From Mycobacterium sp. 852002-10029_SCH5224772 (GTDB lineage Bacteria > Actinomycetota > Actinomycetes > Mycobacteriales > Mycobacteriaceae), in contig NZ_LZHT01000106.1 in the NCBI RefSeq assembly GCF_001667315.1, positions 62,001 through 126,000 on the forward strand: a stretch of 64,000 nucleotides of DNA, in the 5' to 3' direction. The notes beneath the pieces are model-generated. The model was not told the DNA's origin and made no database searches. It saw nothing but the letters and a program-made list of their open reading frames with translations. How positions within the stretch are numbered: position 1 is the stretch's first letter; the number at the start of each line of letters is the position of its first letter. This document shows, in pieces, positions 34,339-43,334 of this stretch. Both the position numbers and the translations under genes were made by a program.

Positions 34339-34712
34339 ACCGACCGGCGCGAATCCAACCGTTCGCCCAGCCTGTCAGCCGTCTTTGTCCTCTCCGGCCG
34401 TGGAGTTCGTGGCGCTCGCAGCGCTCCTTTGAGAACCCTCCCCGCCGCGCGCCGTGAAGATCGCCTCCGGCTGAACGCTCTCGAAGCGGTACTACCAGGG
34501 CCCATCTGGCTCCGCCGCTAGGTCCCCTCCCCTGACAGCGCGGACCGTTTCGATGCCAACTACCGCCGCAATACGGCGGAATCGAATATGGCGGGTTACC
34601 AGTAAACTAGGCATGTTCATCCGATGAATCATTCTCGCCTAGCTCTTGCTTTGGTTTCTGCTCGTACTTGCACCGCGTCCATGCCGCCCCTCGGTTAAGA
34701 GTGAGTTGCGGG
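34339..34712. other. Intergenic region with dispersed repeat
   Basis: No gene is supported. The only notable sequence is a repeat unit at 34578-34628. Confidence 0.55.
34578..34628. repeat. Dispersed repeat GGAATCGAATA...TTCATCCGATGAA
   Basis: This is the fullest copy in the window. It reads GGAATCGAATATGGCGGGTT, then ACCAGTAAACTAGG, then a short spacer and TTCATCCGATGAA at 34616-34628. The first half recurs at 48434-48462 and, more weakly, at 39754-39784. The second half recurs at 32542, 32833 and 56216. Confidence 0.7.
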
Positions 34713-35213
34713 TCAGTTGCGCGCGAACCGTCGTTGCACGTCGGGCCGGCTTCGCAGTTTCTTGGGGTATCCGGGACCCATCTTCATCGTCGTATCTTCT
34801 GTTCGCAGCGGCGCTCGACAGGTGGCGCATACAACTTCGGCGTGACTGTCGTGTCCGCAGCTTTCGTGGTGAAACACCACGGGCGCGCCGTCAGTCCCCG
34901 CCAGCCATTGGTCTCCCCACCGTGACATGGCGGCGAGAACGCCGAAGAAGTCTCGCCCCTTCTCGGTGAGCACGTAGTCGTAGCGGACGGGCTCGTGTTG
35001 GTAGGGCCGTTTGTGCAACAGTCCTTGGTCCACAAGCCGATTCAGCCGCTCGGTCAAGGTATTGCGCGGGATCCCCAGTTCGCGCTGGAACTCGTCGAAC
35101 TTCGTGATCCCGTAGATCGCGTCACGCAACACCAGCATCGCCCATCCGTCCCGCACCAGGTCGACCGTGCGGGCGATCGAACACGGCCAGTTCGCAAACG
35201 ATGTCTGTTTCAC
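34713..35213 (-). CDS. HxlR family winged-helix regulator
   Basis: A 166-residue regulator with the HxlR domain: NWPCSIARTVDLVRDGWAML, DEFQRELGIPRNTLTERLNR, and RYDYVLTEKGRDF. A conserved N-terminal cysteine (PCS) may sense redox or electrophiles. A C-terminal extension contains further cysteines and histidines (HHESCGHDS, VVCATCR) that could bind metal. The start is GTG 35213. Just upstream lies AGTATACCGTCTGATG, and a similar GTATACCGT occurs in the SDR/TetR promoter at 39063, so it may bind both. Confidence 0.9.
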   Translation of the reverse strand: MKQTSFANWPCSIARTVDLVRDGWAMLVLRDAIYGITKFDEFQRELGIPRNTLTERLNRLVDQGLLHKRPYQHEPVRYDYVLTEKGRDFFGVLAAMSRWGDQWLAGTDGAPVVFHHESCGHDSHAEVVCATCRAPLRTEDTTMKMGPGYPKKLRSRPDVQRRFARN

Positions 35214-35631
35214 AGCACGCAGTATACCGTCTGATGATGAAACCTACCAGTTGAATGGCAATTCCTGGATGTGGTCCTGACAGAAGCGGGGTCGGCAATA
35301 TCACGTTGTGGCACACGCCCTAATCTCCTGTGCGCCGAAACATGGCTCTACACAGGCTATATCTTGGTGTCTACATCGCTGGCTTGGCTCCGGAAATCCA
35401 CGAGTGACTCCACCAGTGACAGCCACAGGCCGAGTCATCAGTTGTGTATTTGAACTTACAACTGTTACAGTGCATTCCATACATTCTTCGCCTCAAACCC
35501 TGACTCAAGGCGGCCTCATTGGGGCGGTTCTGGGCGATTCTCGATTGCGGCCGTTGACCTGGCCGGGTGGGATACATCCTCGGAGCGCCCGAGACCCTAT
35601 CGAGCAACGGAGAAAGGAAGGTCTGAGTAAC
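35214..35631. other. Intergenic region, no gene seen
   Basis: About 420 bases between the HxlR gene and the next possible start. GC content is lower than in neighbouring genes. No repeat or convincing coding signal apart from the HxlR promoter region at its left end. Confidence 0.5.
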
Positions 35632-35892
35632 GTGATTGGATCGCTCACCGGCAAATATTTGGCTAATTCTTACGCGAGCCAGGCGCCGAAGCCCCATGGC
35701 ATACCGTATTTGCTTGGTCAACTCGCGATGACGCTTTTGCTCGCAGTGACCTGGCTCATCGTCGGCTGGCTTCTTTTTATCCCGTCGTCACGGCATCCGG
35801 AACCGTCGCGGGACACAAACTCGATTCGGTGCTCTCACGACATCGCAAGCGCGACATGTCACGCGAGACCGACCATCCCGCGTCGCCCCTAG
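35632..35892 (+). CDS. Possible small single-helix membrane protein
   Basis: A GTG at 35632 follows AGAAAGGAAGG at a good distance and opens an 86-residue frame (VIGSLTGKYLANSYASQAPK). It has one clear transmembrane helix (LAMTLLLAVTWLIVGWLLFI) and a polar C-terminal tail. No family is recognised. It lies upstream of the acyl-CoA ligase on the same strand. It could be a real small protein or part of a long leader; the C-terminal half has unusual composition. Confidence is low. Confidence 0.35.
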   Translation: MIGSLTGKYLANSYASQAPKPHGIPYLLGQLAMTLLLAVTWLIVGWLLFIPSSRHPEPSRDTNSIRCSHDIASATCHARPTIPRRP

Positions 35893-36110
35893 CCCGGCAT
35901 GTCCGTTCTCGACCGCCGCCCACTTCGGCTCGAAACGCTTCTATCCACAACTCTTGTCGGACATTTCTCGCGATCTGCGGCTGCGTGAACTTTCATTTCA
36001 TCCCCGCGAAATGCGTCTCACCAACGCCGCCTCGCCGAGGCTCATCCACTGCCGTTGCCGGCGAAGATCCGTACCGAATTCCTCAACCCGATCCGCAAGG
36101 AGGCACCACT

Positions 36111-37586
36111 ATGAGCAGTTTGGCACTCAACCTAATCGAGGCCACCCGACGCCACGCGGAGGGCATTGCCATGCGCCTCGACGAAGTCGAAATTCCCTAC
36201 AGCGGGCTCGATTCGGCCAGCGCCTGCTTGGCCGGTCTGCTGGCAACGCATGGATTGCTTCCCGGTGATCGGGTCGGCGTCATGCTGCCGAACGTTCCCT
36301 ACTTCGCCGTCGCCTACTACGGCGTGCTGCGGGCGGGCGGTGTTGTCGTGCCCATTAATGTTCTGCTGAAGGCTCGCGAGACCAGCTTCTACCTGTCGGA
36401 CTCGCAGGCGAAGTCGATTATCGCCTGGCATGAGTTCGCACCGGCTGCGAGGGCCGCGGCCACAGCTACTGGCGCTGAGTGCATCGTGGTGACCCCGGGA
36501 CAATTCGAGGAGCTGATCGGCGCGGCCGAACCGGTCGCCGAACCTTTCCCGCGCGAGGATGACGACACCGCGGTGATCCTCTACACATCGGGTACGACGG
36601 GCACGCCGAAGGGCGCCGAGCTCACCCACGCCAACCTGCGTCGCAACGCTGCGATGGCGGTCGAGACGGTGGACCTCGCGGCCGACGACGTGATCCTGGG
36701 TGCCCTGCCGTTGTTCCACGTATTCGGGCAGACTGGGGCGCTGAACGCCGCGGTTGCGGCTGGCAGCTGCCTGACACTGATCCCTCGTTTCGATCCGGCC
36801 AAGGCACTTGAGATAATCGAGCGCGACCACGTCACCGTGTTCGAAGGCGTCCCGACGATGTTCGCCGCGATGCTGCACAGCGACAAGCGGTCGGACACGG
36901 CGTCGCTGCGGTTGTGCATATCGGGTGGGGCCGCGATGTCGGTCGAGCTGATGCGTGGCTTCGAGGAGGCCTTCGGCTGCATGGTGCTCGAGGCCTACGG
37001 CCTCAGCGAAACCTCGCCGCTCGCGTCGTTCAACCATCCCGACGGGGAGCGCAAGCCGGGATCGATCGGCACGCCGGTCACCGGGGTCGAAATGAAATTG
37101 GTCAATGTAAGCGAGGACGGTGTCGGCGAGATCGCCATCCGTGGCCACAACGTCATGAAGGGCTACTGGAACCGGCCAGACGCGACTGCCGCGGCGATCG
37201 ACGGCGACGGCTGGTTCCACACCGGCGACCTGGCGCGCGTCGATGACGACGGCTACTACTTCATCGTCGACCGTTCCAAGGACATGATTATCCGTGGCGG
37301 CTACAACGTCTATCCGCGCGAAGTCGAGGAGGTTCTCTACGAGCATCCGGCAGTCCGGGAGGCGGCCGTTGTCGGCATCCCCGACGACATGCTCGGCGAG
37401 GAGGTGGGCGCCGCGGTCGCGCTGATGTCCGGAGCCGAGGCGGACGCCGCCGCAATCCGGGACTTCGTCAAGGACCGCGTGGCCGGCTACAAGTACCCGC
37501 GGCGGGTCTGGTTCGTCGACGAACTGCCCAAGGGGCCGACAGGCAAAATCCTCAAGCGCGATATCGCGATCCCGGCGGAGGAATGA
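36111..37586 (+). CDS. Long-chain acyl-CoA synthetase / AMP-binding ligase (FadD type)
   Basis: A 491-residue ANL-superfamily ligase that adenylates a carboxylic acid and transfers it to CoA. Motifs in order: YTSGTTGTPKGAELTH (A3, around residue 158), LEAYGLSETSPLASFN (A5), GWFHTGDLARVDDDGYYFIV (A7), RSKDMIIRGGYNVYPREVEE (A8) and the catalytic lysine in PKGPTGKILKRD (A10). The length suits short- to long-chain FadD ligases. The start ATG has AAGGAGG at 36098-36104. The substrate is unknown. It stands alone in its transcript. Confidence 0.93.
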   Translation: MSSLALNLIEATRRHAEGIAMRLDEVEIPYSGLDSASACLAGLLATHGLLPGDRVGVMLPNVPYFAVAYYGVLRAGGVVVPINVLLKARETSFYLSDSQAKSIIAWHEFAPAARAAATATGAECIVVTPGQFEELIGAAEPVAEPFPREDDDTAVILYTSGTTGTPKGAELTHANLRRNAAMAVETVDLAADDVILGALPLFHVFGQTGALNAAVAAGSCLTLIPRFDPAKALEIIERDHVTVFEGVPTMFAAMLHSDKRSDTASLRLCISGGAAMSVELMRGFEEAFGCMVLEAYGLSETSPLASFNHPDGERKPGSIGTPVTGVEMKLVNVSEDGVGEIAIRGHNVMKGYWNRPDATAAAIDGDGWFHTGDLARVDDDGYYFIVDRSKDMIIRGGYNVYPREVEEVLYEHPAVREAAVVGIPDDMLGEEVGAAVALMSGAEADAAAIRDFVKDRVAGYKYPRRVWFVDELPKGPTGKILKRDIAIPAEE

Positions 37587-37848
37587 TGGAATCTTTTGTA
37601 TCACAGAAGTTTTGGGCTACGACCACGTGCGCATCCACGTGACACCACACGACCGCCAGTTCGCGGCAATCCATGTGAGCGAGCCATTTACCGTCAGGGC
37701 ATCTGCGGCGCACACCGAACAGCTGACCGCGAAAGCGTGTCGCACCGCTCCCCTGCTCTCACTCGCCTGATCGCACCATCGCAAGGGAGGAATGGCCGGA
37801 TGGGATTAGGCACCGCCGCATCCGCCTCATCCACCTCGGGATCGGGCT

Positions 37849-38280
37849 TCAGCGTTGCTCGACATCGGTGAGAAGTTTCCAGGGCTGCATGCCGAGGAGA
37901 CCCGCAAAGTGCCCCTGCATCTCGACGCCGGACGGCAGCGGGCGCCACCATATGGTCACCTCGGCGATCTTGCCGTCCGCGTCGAGCAGGATGTAGTCCA
38001 TTCCGTCGACCACGGTGTCTTCGAACTGCAGCCGGAAGTACGCGGCGTGGTGCGTCTCCCCGCTGAGGACCTCCTTATAGGTGAGGTCGGTTGCCACTTC
38101 GCTGACGGTCCGAATGGCTTCCAGAACTGCCTCGCGGCCGGTGAGTGGCTCATCGCCGAGCGGGCCGTACAGCACCACGTCCTCGGCGAGGATCCCCGAA
38201 AGGGCGTCTTTGTCTGCGCCGCCGTGCATGCAGTTGACGAATTGGTCGACGGTGTCGCGGTGCGGGGCGAATGTGGTCAT
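37849..38280 (-). CDS. NTF2-like/SnoaL protein, copy 1
   Basis: A 143-residue cone-fold protein (MTTFAPHRDTVDQFVNCMHG, then LAEDVVLYGPLGDEPLTGRE). It is a clear paralogue of the gene at 39819-40244, with the same N-terminus MTTFAPHRDTV and the shared block EVLSGETHHAA. NTF2-like proteins of this size are isomerases, dehydratases or binding proteins. It lies 22 bases after the SDR gene on the same strand, so both are expected to respond to the TetR at 39155. The start has AAGGAG upstream. Confidence 0.87.
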   Translation of the reverse strand: MTTFAPHRDTVDQFVNCMHGGADKDALSGILAEDVVLYGPLGDEPLTGREAVLEAIRTVSEVATDLTYKEVLSGETHHAAYFRLQFEDTVVDGMDYILLDADGKIAEVTIWWRPLPSGVEMQGHFAGLLGMQPWKLLTDVEQR

Positions 38281-38302
38281 GGCTACTCCTTGTGCCTCTG
38301 GG

Positions 38303-39037
38303 TCAGATCGCTGAGGTGCCGCCGTCGACGACCAGCTCCATGCCATTGACATAGCTCGAGTCGTCCGAGGCGAGGAACAACGCGGCCGACGCGAGTTCCT
38401 CAGGGCGGCCCATCTTTCCGCGCGGGATCAAGGATTCGAACTGCGCCTTCATCTCCTCGTCGAACAACTCCTCCTGCTTCGGAGTGGCGACCTGGCCGGG
38501 GGTCAGCACGTTCACCCTGATCTTCCTGTCCTTCAACTCGGACAGCCACACCCGTGCGTAGGCGGGCAGCACGGCCTTGCTCGCTGCGTACACACTCCAC
38601 TCCGGGTAGCCCTTGAGCGAGGCGTTCGACCCGGTCATGAAGATCGAGCCGCCATCGTTGAACAGCGGCAGCGCTTTCTGGACCGTGAACAGCGTGCCGC
38701 GCGCGTTCAGCCAGAAGGCGGCATGGAAGTGCTCCTCGGTGATCTCGCCGAGCCTGGCCTGCTCCCCTGTCCCGGCACTTGCCCACAACACGTCGATCGC
38801 GCCCTTTTCTTGCTTGACCGTGTCGAACAAACGGTCCAGATCGTCGAGGTCGGCCGAATCTCCCTGCACGCCGGTCACATTCCGGCCGATCAGTTCGACC
38901 GCCTCGTCCAGTGCGTCCTTTCGTCGGCCCGTGATGAAGACGTGAGCTCCCTCGTCAACGAACAACTTGGCGCCGGCCAGCGCCATCCCACTTGTCGCAC
39001 CGGTGATCACCGCGACCTTGCCATCGAGCTTTCCCAT
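38303..39037 (-). CDS. SDR family oxidoreductase
   Basis: A 244-residue classical SDR. The cofactor motif is ITGATSGMALAGAKLF, where the usual GxxxGIG third glycine is an alanine. The catalytic pair is in FMTGSNASLKG and VYAASKAVLPA, and the C-terminus is VVDGGTSAI. Start ATG 39037 (MGKLDGK) follows GGAG at 8 bases; ATG 39052 is the alternative. It is divergent from tetR across a palindrome-rich 117-base gap and is followed by the NTF2-like gene. It probably reduces a ketone or quinone. Confidence 0.91.
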   Translation of the reverse strand: MGKLDGKVAVITGATSGMALAGAKLFVDEGAHVFITGRRKDALDEAVELIGRNVTGVQGDSADLDDLDRLFDTVKQEKGAIDVLWASAGTGEQARLGEITEEHFHAAFWLNARGTLFTVQKALPLFNDGGSIFMTGSNASLKGYPEWSVYAASKAVLPAYARVWLSELKDRKIRVNVLTPGQVATPKQEELFDEEMKAQFESLIPRGKMGRPEELASAALFLASDDSSYVNGMELVVDGGTSAI

Positions 39038-39062
39038 GATGACTCCATTCATTCCAGATTAT

Positions 39063-39141
39063 GTATACCGTTCTGTGTACTTACCGTATCGGAAGAGGGT
39101 GTCGATGACAAGCTATGCACACCGATCGGTACCCAATTGGG
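39063..39141. promoter_or_regulatory. Stacked palindromes between SDR and tetR
   Basis: Three elements lie in a row: GTATAC-N6-GTGTAC (39063-39080), ACCGATCGGT (39121-39130) and CCCAATTGGG (39132-39141). The last two are perfect and adjacent, and lie 14 bases before the tetR ATG. Confidence 0.6.
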
Positions 39142-39154
39142 CTAAGCTGGGCGT

Positions 39155-39775
39155 ATGACGGAGTTGGAGAAGGGGCCGCGAGGCCTGCGGCGCGGCAGGG
39201 GTGCGCAAGAACGCATCCTCAGCGCTTCACGACAGCTGTTCCGCGATCAAGGCATCAACAGCACCGGCATGGACCAGCTCTGCGCGGTGGCCCAGGTATC
39301 CAAGCGCACGTTTTACCAACACTTCACCGGCAAGGACGATCTGATCGCCGAGCACCTACGCCGATTCGATCCCGACGTGCTGCCCGAGGTGTTCGACCGC
39401 ACCGACCTCACGCCCCGCGAACGGCTCCTTGCCGCCTTCGATATACACGGGCCGCTGTGCCCGTTCATCGCCGCGGCCGTCGAGATCAACGACCCGGACC
39501 ACCCGGCCCGCCTACGCGCCCGCGACTACAAGAAAGCCTTTGCCGCGCGGCTCAGCGCGACCGCCCGCGAGGCCGGCGCCACCGACCCCGAACAGCTCGG
39601 CGAACAACTGGCACTGCTGCTCGACGGTGCCTCGGCGCGCAACCGAGTCCTCAACTCCGAGGGCTTCGCGACCGCAGCCGCCATCGCCGCCGTCCTGATC
39701 GACAACGCCATCCCCGCAGCAGCGGAACCGCCTGACACAAGCGGCGCCCGGACTGGATCGAATACCGAGGATTAG
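39155..39775 (+). CDS. TetR family regulator
   Basis: A 206-residue regulator. The helix-turn-helix region is STGMDQLCAVAQVSKRTFYQ followed by HFTGKDDLIAEHL. It is of the YxaF/LmrA-like type that often controls divergent oxidoreductases. The last 15 residues (DTSGARTGSNTED) are read through a decayed copy of a dispersed repeat (39754-39784), so the C-terminus may not be native. The palindromes upstream are its likely binding sites. Confidence 0.9.
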   Translation: MTELEKGPRGLRRGRGAQERILSASRQLFRDQGINSTGMDQLCAVAQVSKRTFYQHFTGKDDLIAEHLRRFDPDVLPEVFDRTDLTPRERLLAAFDIHGPLCPFIAAAVEINDPDHPARLRARDYKKAFAARLSATAREAGATDPEQLGEQLALLLDGASARNRVLNSEGFATAAAIAAVLIDNAIPAAAEPPDTSGARTGSNTED

Positions 39776-39818
39776 CAGTAAAACCACTCGCAGGTCGGTG
39801 AAATGGCCTCGATGCCAG

Positions 39819-40244
39819 TCACTTTCCACTCGTGCGTAACTCCCAGGGCTGCATGCCGATTGCATCGGCAAGGTTTCGTTGCAGCGCAACGCCGGCCGGC
39901 AGCGTGCGGTAAAAGATGCTCACCTCGGCGATCTTGCCGTCCGCGTCGAGCAGGACGAAGAAGATGCCGTTGACCGCGGCATCCCCGACCTGCAGCCGGA
40001 AGTGCGCGGCGTGGTGGGTCTCGCCGCTGAGGACCTCCATATAGGTGTCGTCGGACGAGAGTCCGTTGACGGTTTTTATGGTTTCCACGGCGACCTCGCG
40101 GCCGGTGATCGGCTCATCGCCGAACGGGCCGTACAGCACCACGTCCTCGGCGAGCAGACGGGCGAGGGTGTCTGTGTCTGCGCCGCCGTTGATGCAGTCG
40201 ACGAAGGACTCCACGGTGTCACGGTGCGGGGCGAACGTGGTCAT
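39819..40244 (-). CDS. NTF2-like/SnoaL protein, copy 2
   Basis: A 141-residue cone-fold protein with the same start (MTTFAPHRDTV) and order of motifs as the gene at 37849-38280 (LAEDVVLYGPFGDEPITGRE, EVLSGETHHAAHFRLQ, GMQPWELR). The two are products of a recent duplication around the SDR-TetR pair. Its ATG at 40244 is preceded by AGGAGT. The gene is the last of a leftward group with the SDR and F420-reductase-like genes upstream. The molecular role is unknown. Confidence 0.87.
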   Translation of the reverse strand: MTTFAPHRDTVESFVDCINGGADTDTLARLLAEDVVLYGPFGDEPITGREVAVETIKTVNGLSSDDTYMEVLSGETHHAAHFRLQVGDAAVNGIFFVLLDADGKIAEVSIFYRTLPAGVALQRNLADAIGMQPWELRTSGK

Positions 40245-40297
40245 GGTCACTCCTCGTGGCTCGTCAGACTTCGCGCGTGTGAATTCTGTTGGTGTGC

Positions 40298-41242
40298 CTA
40301 GGCCGTCAGCCGGTCGGAGAAGTAATGGCCGTTGTCCAAATCCGCGAGCAGGCTGGGTTGAGTGGGTTCCCAACCGAGCGTCTGGCGCGTGATGAGGTTC
40401 GAGGCCGGCAGCGACATCCCGACCAGGTTCGCGTAAAGGCCGAAGTATCCCGGCAGCATCAGTACGTCCGCGGGAATGCTCACGACGGGCAGGCCCAGAC
40501 GGCTGCCAATGGCTTCGGCGATATCGCGGAACGGGATGCCCCCGTCCTCGATTGCGTGCCAATATCGGCCTGCCGGACCCTTCTCCAGCGCCAACCGGAA
40601 CAAGGTGGCGACATCGCGGATGTGCACGGCGCCCCACAGGTTCGCGCCGTCTCCGGGGTAGCCGGCGAAGCCCTTCTCCTTCGCGAGCGCGATCAGCCCC
40701 GGGAGGAAGCCGGCACGATCGATGGTGCTGTGCGCGATGGTGGGCAACCGCACGATCGAAGACCGCACTCCCCGCTCGGCGAGGCCGATTACGGCGCGTT
40801 CCACGGCGTTACGGAACCGCAGGGTGCCCTTGTACTCATCGCCGCTGGGAAGGGCCGCGTCCTCCTCGGCGGCCGGTCGGCCCAGATTCCCGGGCGAGGC
40901 CATACTGCCCGCCGCGACCAGCGGCTTTCCGGTTCCCGCGAGTGCCTCACCGTAGGCGTGTATGACCGGGACCTCCGCGGCGGTCACGGCGTCGATCCCG
41001 CCGGAGGGAAGCAGGTCTTGCCGGTGCGCGACGTGGATGACGCCGTCGGAGTCCGCGGCCGCCTCCTTGAGCCCGTCGAGATCCTCGAGACTGCCGCGAC
41101 GCACCTTCGCGCCGAGCGCGGAGACGGCCGCCGCGGCCGTGTCCGACCGGGCCAGCCCGGTGACTTCGTGCCCGGCGGCGATGAGCTCAGGGATGATGTA
41201 CGAACCGGAATGGCCGGTCCCGCCAGTGACGAAAACGCGCAT
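40298..41242 (-). CDS. Extended SDR / NAD-dependent epimerase-like protein
   Basis: A 314-residue extended SDR with N-terminal Rossmann motif VTGGTGHSGSYIIPEL. The expected active-site tyrosine region is not obvious in YKGTLRFRNAVERAVI, where the order Y-x3-K is disturbed, so it may be of the atypical NmrA-like type that senses NADP(H) or reduces small substrates. It lies 29 bases after the F420-reductase-like gene and 53 before the NTF2-like gene on the same strand, so the three are probably one operon opposite the MarR gene. Confidence 0.87.
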   Translation of the reverse strand: MRVFVTGGTGHSGSYIIPELIAAGHEVTGLARSDTAAAAVSALGAKVRRGSLEDLDGLKEAAADSDGVIHVAHRQDLLPSGGIDAVTAAEVPVIHAYGEALAGTGKPLVAAGSMASPGNLGRPAAEEDAALPSGDEYKGTLRFRNAVERAVIGLAERGVRSSIVRLPTIAHSTIDRAGFLPGLIALAKEKGFAGYPGDGANLWGAVHIRDVATLFRLALEKGPAGRYWHAIEDGGIPFRDIAEAIGSRLGLPVVSIPADVLMLPGYFGLYANLVGMSLPASNLITRQTLGWEPTQPSLLADLDNGHYFSDRLTA

Positions 41243-41271
41243 GTGACTGTCCTTTTCAGGGTAGGGCGAGC

Positions 41272-41892
41272 TCAGCTGAGAACGTTGACGCCGAGGCAGA
41301 AGTCGGTGTGCTTGATGGAGTGGTTGAGAAGGCTTATCTCCAGCAGGCCGACGTTCTCCAATGCCCGCGCCAACAGCAGCGGCCCGGCGTCCAGCGGACG
41401 CAGTCCCAGGCTCTCGATGAACACCGACACGCGTGCCTTGGCCGGCGCGTCGTCGCCGGCGATGAACACATCGACCGGGCGGCCGTCGGCCAGAACATTG
41501 GCGAACAAGGTGTTGAATGCCTTGACGACATGCGCGCCGGCGGGGGCAGCCTTGGCAATCTCCTGCGCGCCGGAACTGCCCTCGGGGGTGACAAAACCCG
41601 TCAAATCGGGGCTGACCGGGTTGGTGATATCGATGACGACCTTGTCGCGCAAAGCATCCCCGTACTCGCTGACCACCGCCACCGCGCCGGCGTACGGCAC
41701 AGCGAGGATGACGATGTCCCCCGCCGGGGCGGTGTCGGCCGTCCCGACTGTGGCGCCGACGATTTCGGCGGCCAATTCCTTGGCTTTGACCGGGTCTCGG
41801 CCGATGATCTCGACTGCGTTACCGCCTGCGAGTGCCCGCTCGGCCATCGCGCTGGCCATGTTTCCGGTGCCGATGATGCTGATGTTGCTCAT
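41272..41892 (-). CDS. NADPH-dependent F420 reductase-like protein
   Basis: A 206-residue Rossmann protein of the F420H2:NADP oxidoreductase family. The dinucleotide motif is IIGTGNMASAMAERAL, with IIGRDP for the NADP phosphate, followed by VILAVPYAGA and IDITNPVSPD. The C-terminal helices match the family. It may move hydride between F420 and NADP, or be a diverged reductase. It is divergent from a MarR gene across a region with nested inverted repeats, which suggests MarR control. Confidence 0.87.
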   Translation of the reverse strand: MSNISIIGTGNMASAMAERALAGGNAVEIIGRDPVKAKELAAEIVGATVGTADTAPAGDIVILAVPYAGAVAVVSEYGDALRDKVVIDITNPVSPDLTGFVTPEGSSGAQEIAKAAPAGAHVVKAFNTLFANVLADGRPVDVFIAGDDAPAKARVSVFIESLGLRPLDAGPLLLARALENVGLLEISLLNHSIKHTDFCLGVNVLS

Positions 41893-41905
41893 TGCATATC
41901 CCGTC

Positions 41906-41970
41906 TTGGTTGACGAATCAAAAAGGTTGACATCTCAACCTTAGGTCGGTTTGGGTGATGAGTCAACCAA
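41906..41970. promoter_or_regulatory. Nested MarR operator sites
   Basis: AAGGTTGA-CATC-TCAACCTT at 41923-41942 is a perfect inverted repeat with 8-base arms. Outside it, TTGGTTGAC (41906-41914) and GTCAACCAA (41962-41970) form a second inverted pair. All share the half-site GGTTGA, and all lie between the divergent MarR and F420-reductase-like genes. Confidence 0.8.
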
Positions 41971-41990
41971 TTGGGGTAGCATGGCGGTCA

Positions 41991-42473
41991 ATGGAATCGA
42001 ACTGGCTCGACCCCCGTGAAGCCCGCGCCTGGCGAGCCTTCATAGACGCGCATCAACAGATCGAAGTCCACCTGAGCCGACGGCTTCAGGAATCGGGCCT
42101 GTCCGGGGCCGACTACTCGGTCCTGGCGGCGCTCTCGGCTCTCGACGGAGACCGCATGTCCGCCCGCCACCTGAGCCAAGCACTGGGCTGGGAGAAGAGT
42201 CGTCTCTCCCATCAGGTGCGGCGCATGCAGAAGGACGGGCTGATCAGCCGCGAGCCCAACCCCGACGACGCCCGCAGCACCATGGTCTGCCTGCTGCCGG
42301 CCGGCCGCGCCGCCATCGAGAAGGCCGCACCCGGACACGTGGAGGATGTCCGCCGGAACTTCGTCGACCTGTTCACGCCGGCTGAGCTCGACATGCTCGC
42401 CACCCTCAACGAACGAGTCCTGCAGCACCTGGCCACAAACCACGACTCCCCCGCCGAAGACGAGCCTTCGTAA
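41991..42473 (+). CDS. MarR family regulator
   Basis: A 160-residue winged-helix regulator. The DNA-binding domain is visible as LSGADYSVLAALSALDGDRM, ARHLSQALGWEKSRLSHQVR and the wing REPNPDDARSTMVCLLPAGR. ATG 41991 (MESNWLDPRE) is chosen because the operator region would otherwise fall in the coding sequence. It is expected to repress the divergent F420-reductase-like operon through GGTTGA half-sites. Confidence 0.92.
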   Translation: MESNWLDPREARAWRAFIDAHQQIEVHLSRRLQESGLSGADYSVLAALSALDGDRMSARHLSQALGWEKSRLSHQVRRMQKDGLISREPNPDDARSTMVCLLPAGRAAIEKAAPGHVEDVRRNFVDLFTPAELDMLATLNERVLQHLATNHDSPAEDEPS

Positions 42474-42725
42474 CGTTCATTAGCCGTGAGGATTTCACCC
42501 GATCCAGACTGTGACACCACTCGAATTCGCCGGCACACAGCCGGTAAAGCTCAATGACAGAGATCGAAGTCGTCGTACCTTATTGCAGCACAACGCAATC
42601 CGACCTCATGGTTGTTGACGGAAATCGGCCCGGTGCCGAACCACATCGGTCCGTCATTCCCCTTCCAGAAACCGGTCAGCACACAAGCGATGAACTACTT
42701 GTGACCAGTAGATCGTCACCGGCGG

Positions 42726-43334
42726 CTACAGCCCGGACGGTACGGCCTTGCCGTTCACCGTCACCTCGACCTGGCCGGTCCTCGGGTTGTACTCGATCTT
42801 GCCGTGCTCGAAGGTCGACACCTGCAGATCGCCGACGGCGTTCACGTCGCTAGTGGGAAAGCCCAGCGGACCTGCCGAACCGTTATTGCCGGTGATCGCA
42901 GGCGTGCCGTCCGGGTCGCGTGGGATATTCCAGGCATCCCGGATCTTGCCCAGGGTGATATATGCGGGCGTGCCCGCCGCGTCGTTCTTGGCGGTAATCA
43001 CGCCGCCCTGAAACTGCTGGAATACCAGGCCGCTCTCCCGTTTTCCCGCGTTGCGGTCACCCGTCAGTGGCTTGCCGAGAGCGTCCCTCTGACTCTGGGT
43101 TGCTGACGAGTACTTGGCAGCGATCGGGCCGGTCAGGGTCACCTCGACGTCGCGCTCCCCTCTGAGCTTCACCTCGGTGGGCTGCGCGGGGATGTTAGGT
43201 GTGGAGGTGGCCTCCACGCTGACGTGAGGCGGTGCCGACGCGTCGACGCTGTTGCCATTGCTGCAGCCCGCAGTGATCAGCGCAACTGCGGCGAGGCCGA
43301 CGATTGCCGTATGGCGGTATGCGATCGTTCTCAT
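42726..43334 (-). CDS. LGFP-repeat lipoprotein
   Basis: A 202-residue secreted lipoprotein. The signal peptide is MRTIAYRHTAIVGLAAVALI with lipobox ITAGC, giving a lipid-modified cysteine at about residue 23. A low-complexity linker follows, then LGFP-type repeats (GLVFQQFQGGVITAK, then GSAGPLGFPTSDV and FEHGKIEYNP). LGFP repeats in mycolic-acid bacteria are thought to anchor proteins to the cell envelope. The ATG at 43334 has GAGAGGAAG upstream. No operon partner is seen. Confidence 0.9.
   Translation of the reverse strand: MRTIAYRHTAIVGLAAVALITAGCSNGNSVDASAPPHVSVEATSTPNIPAQPTEVKLRGERDVEVTLTGPIAAKYSSATQSQRDALGKPLTGDRNAGKRESGLVFQQFQGGVITAKNDAAGTPAYITLGKIRDAWNIPRDPDGTPAITGNNGSAGPLGFPTSDVNAVGDLQVSTFEHGKIEYNPRTGQVEVTVNGKAVPSGL

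Noticed and set aside
37596..37871. Small open frame after the acyl-CoA ligase
   Set aside because: No ribosome site, an arginine- and serine-rich composition and overlap with the NTF2-like gene on the other strand argue against it.
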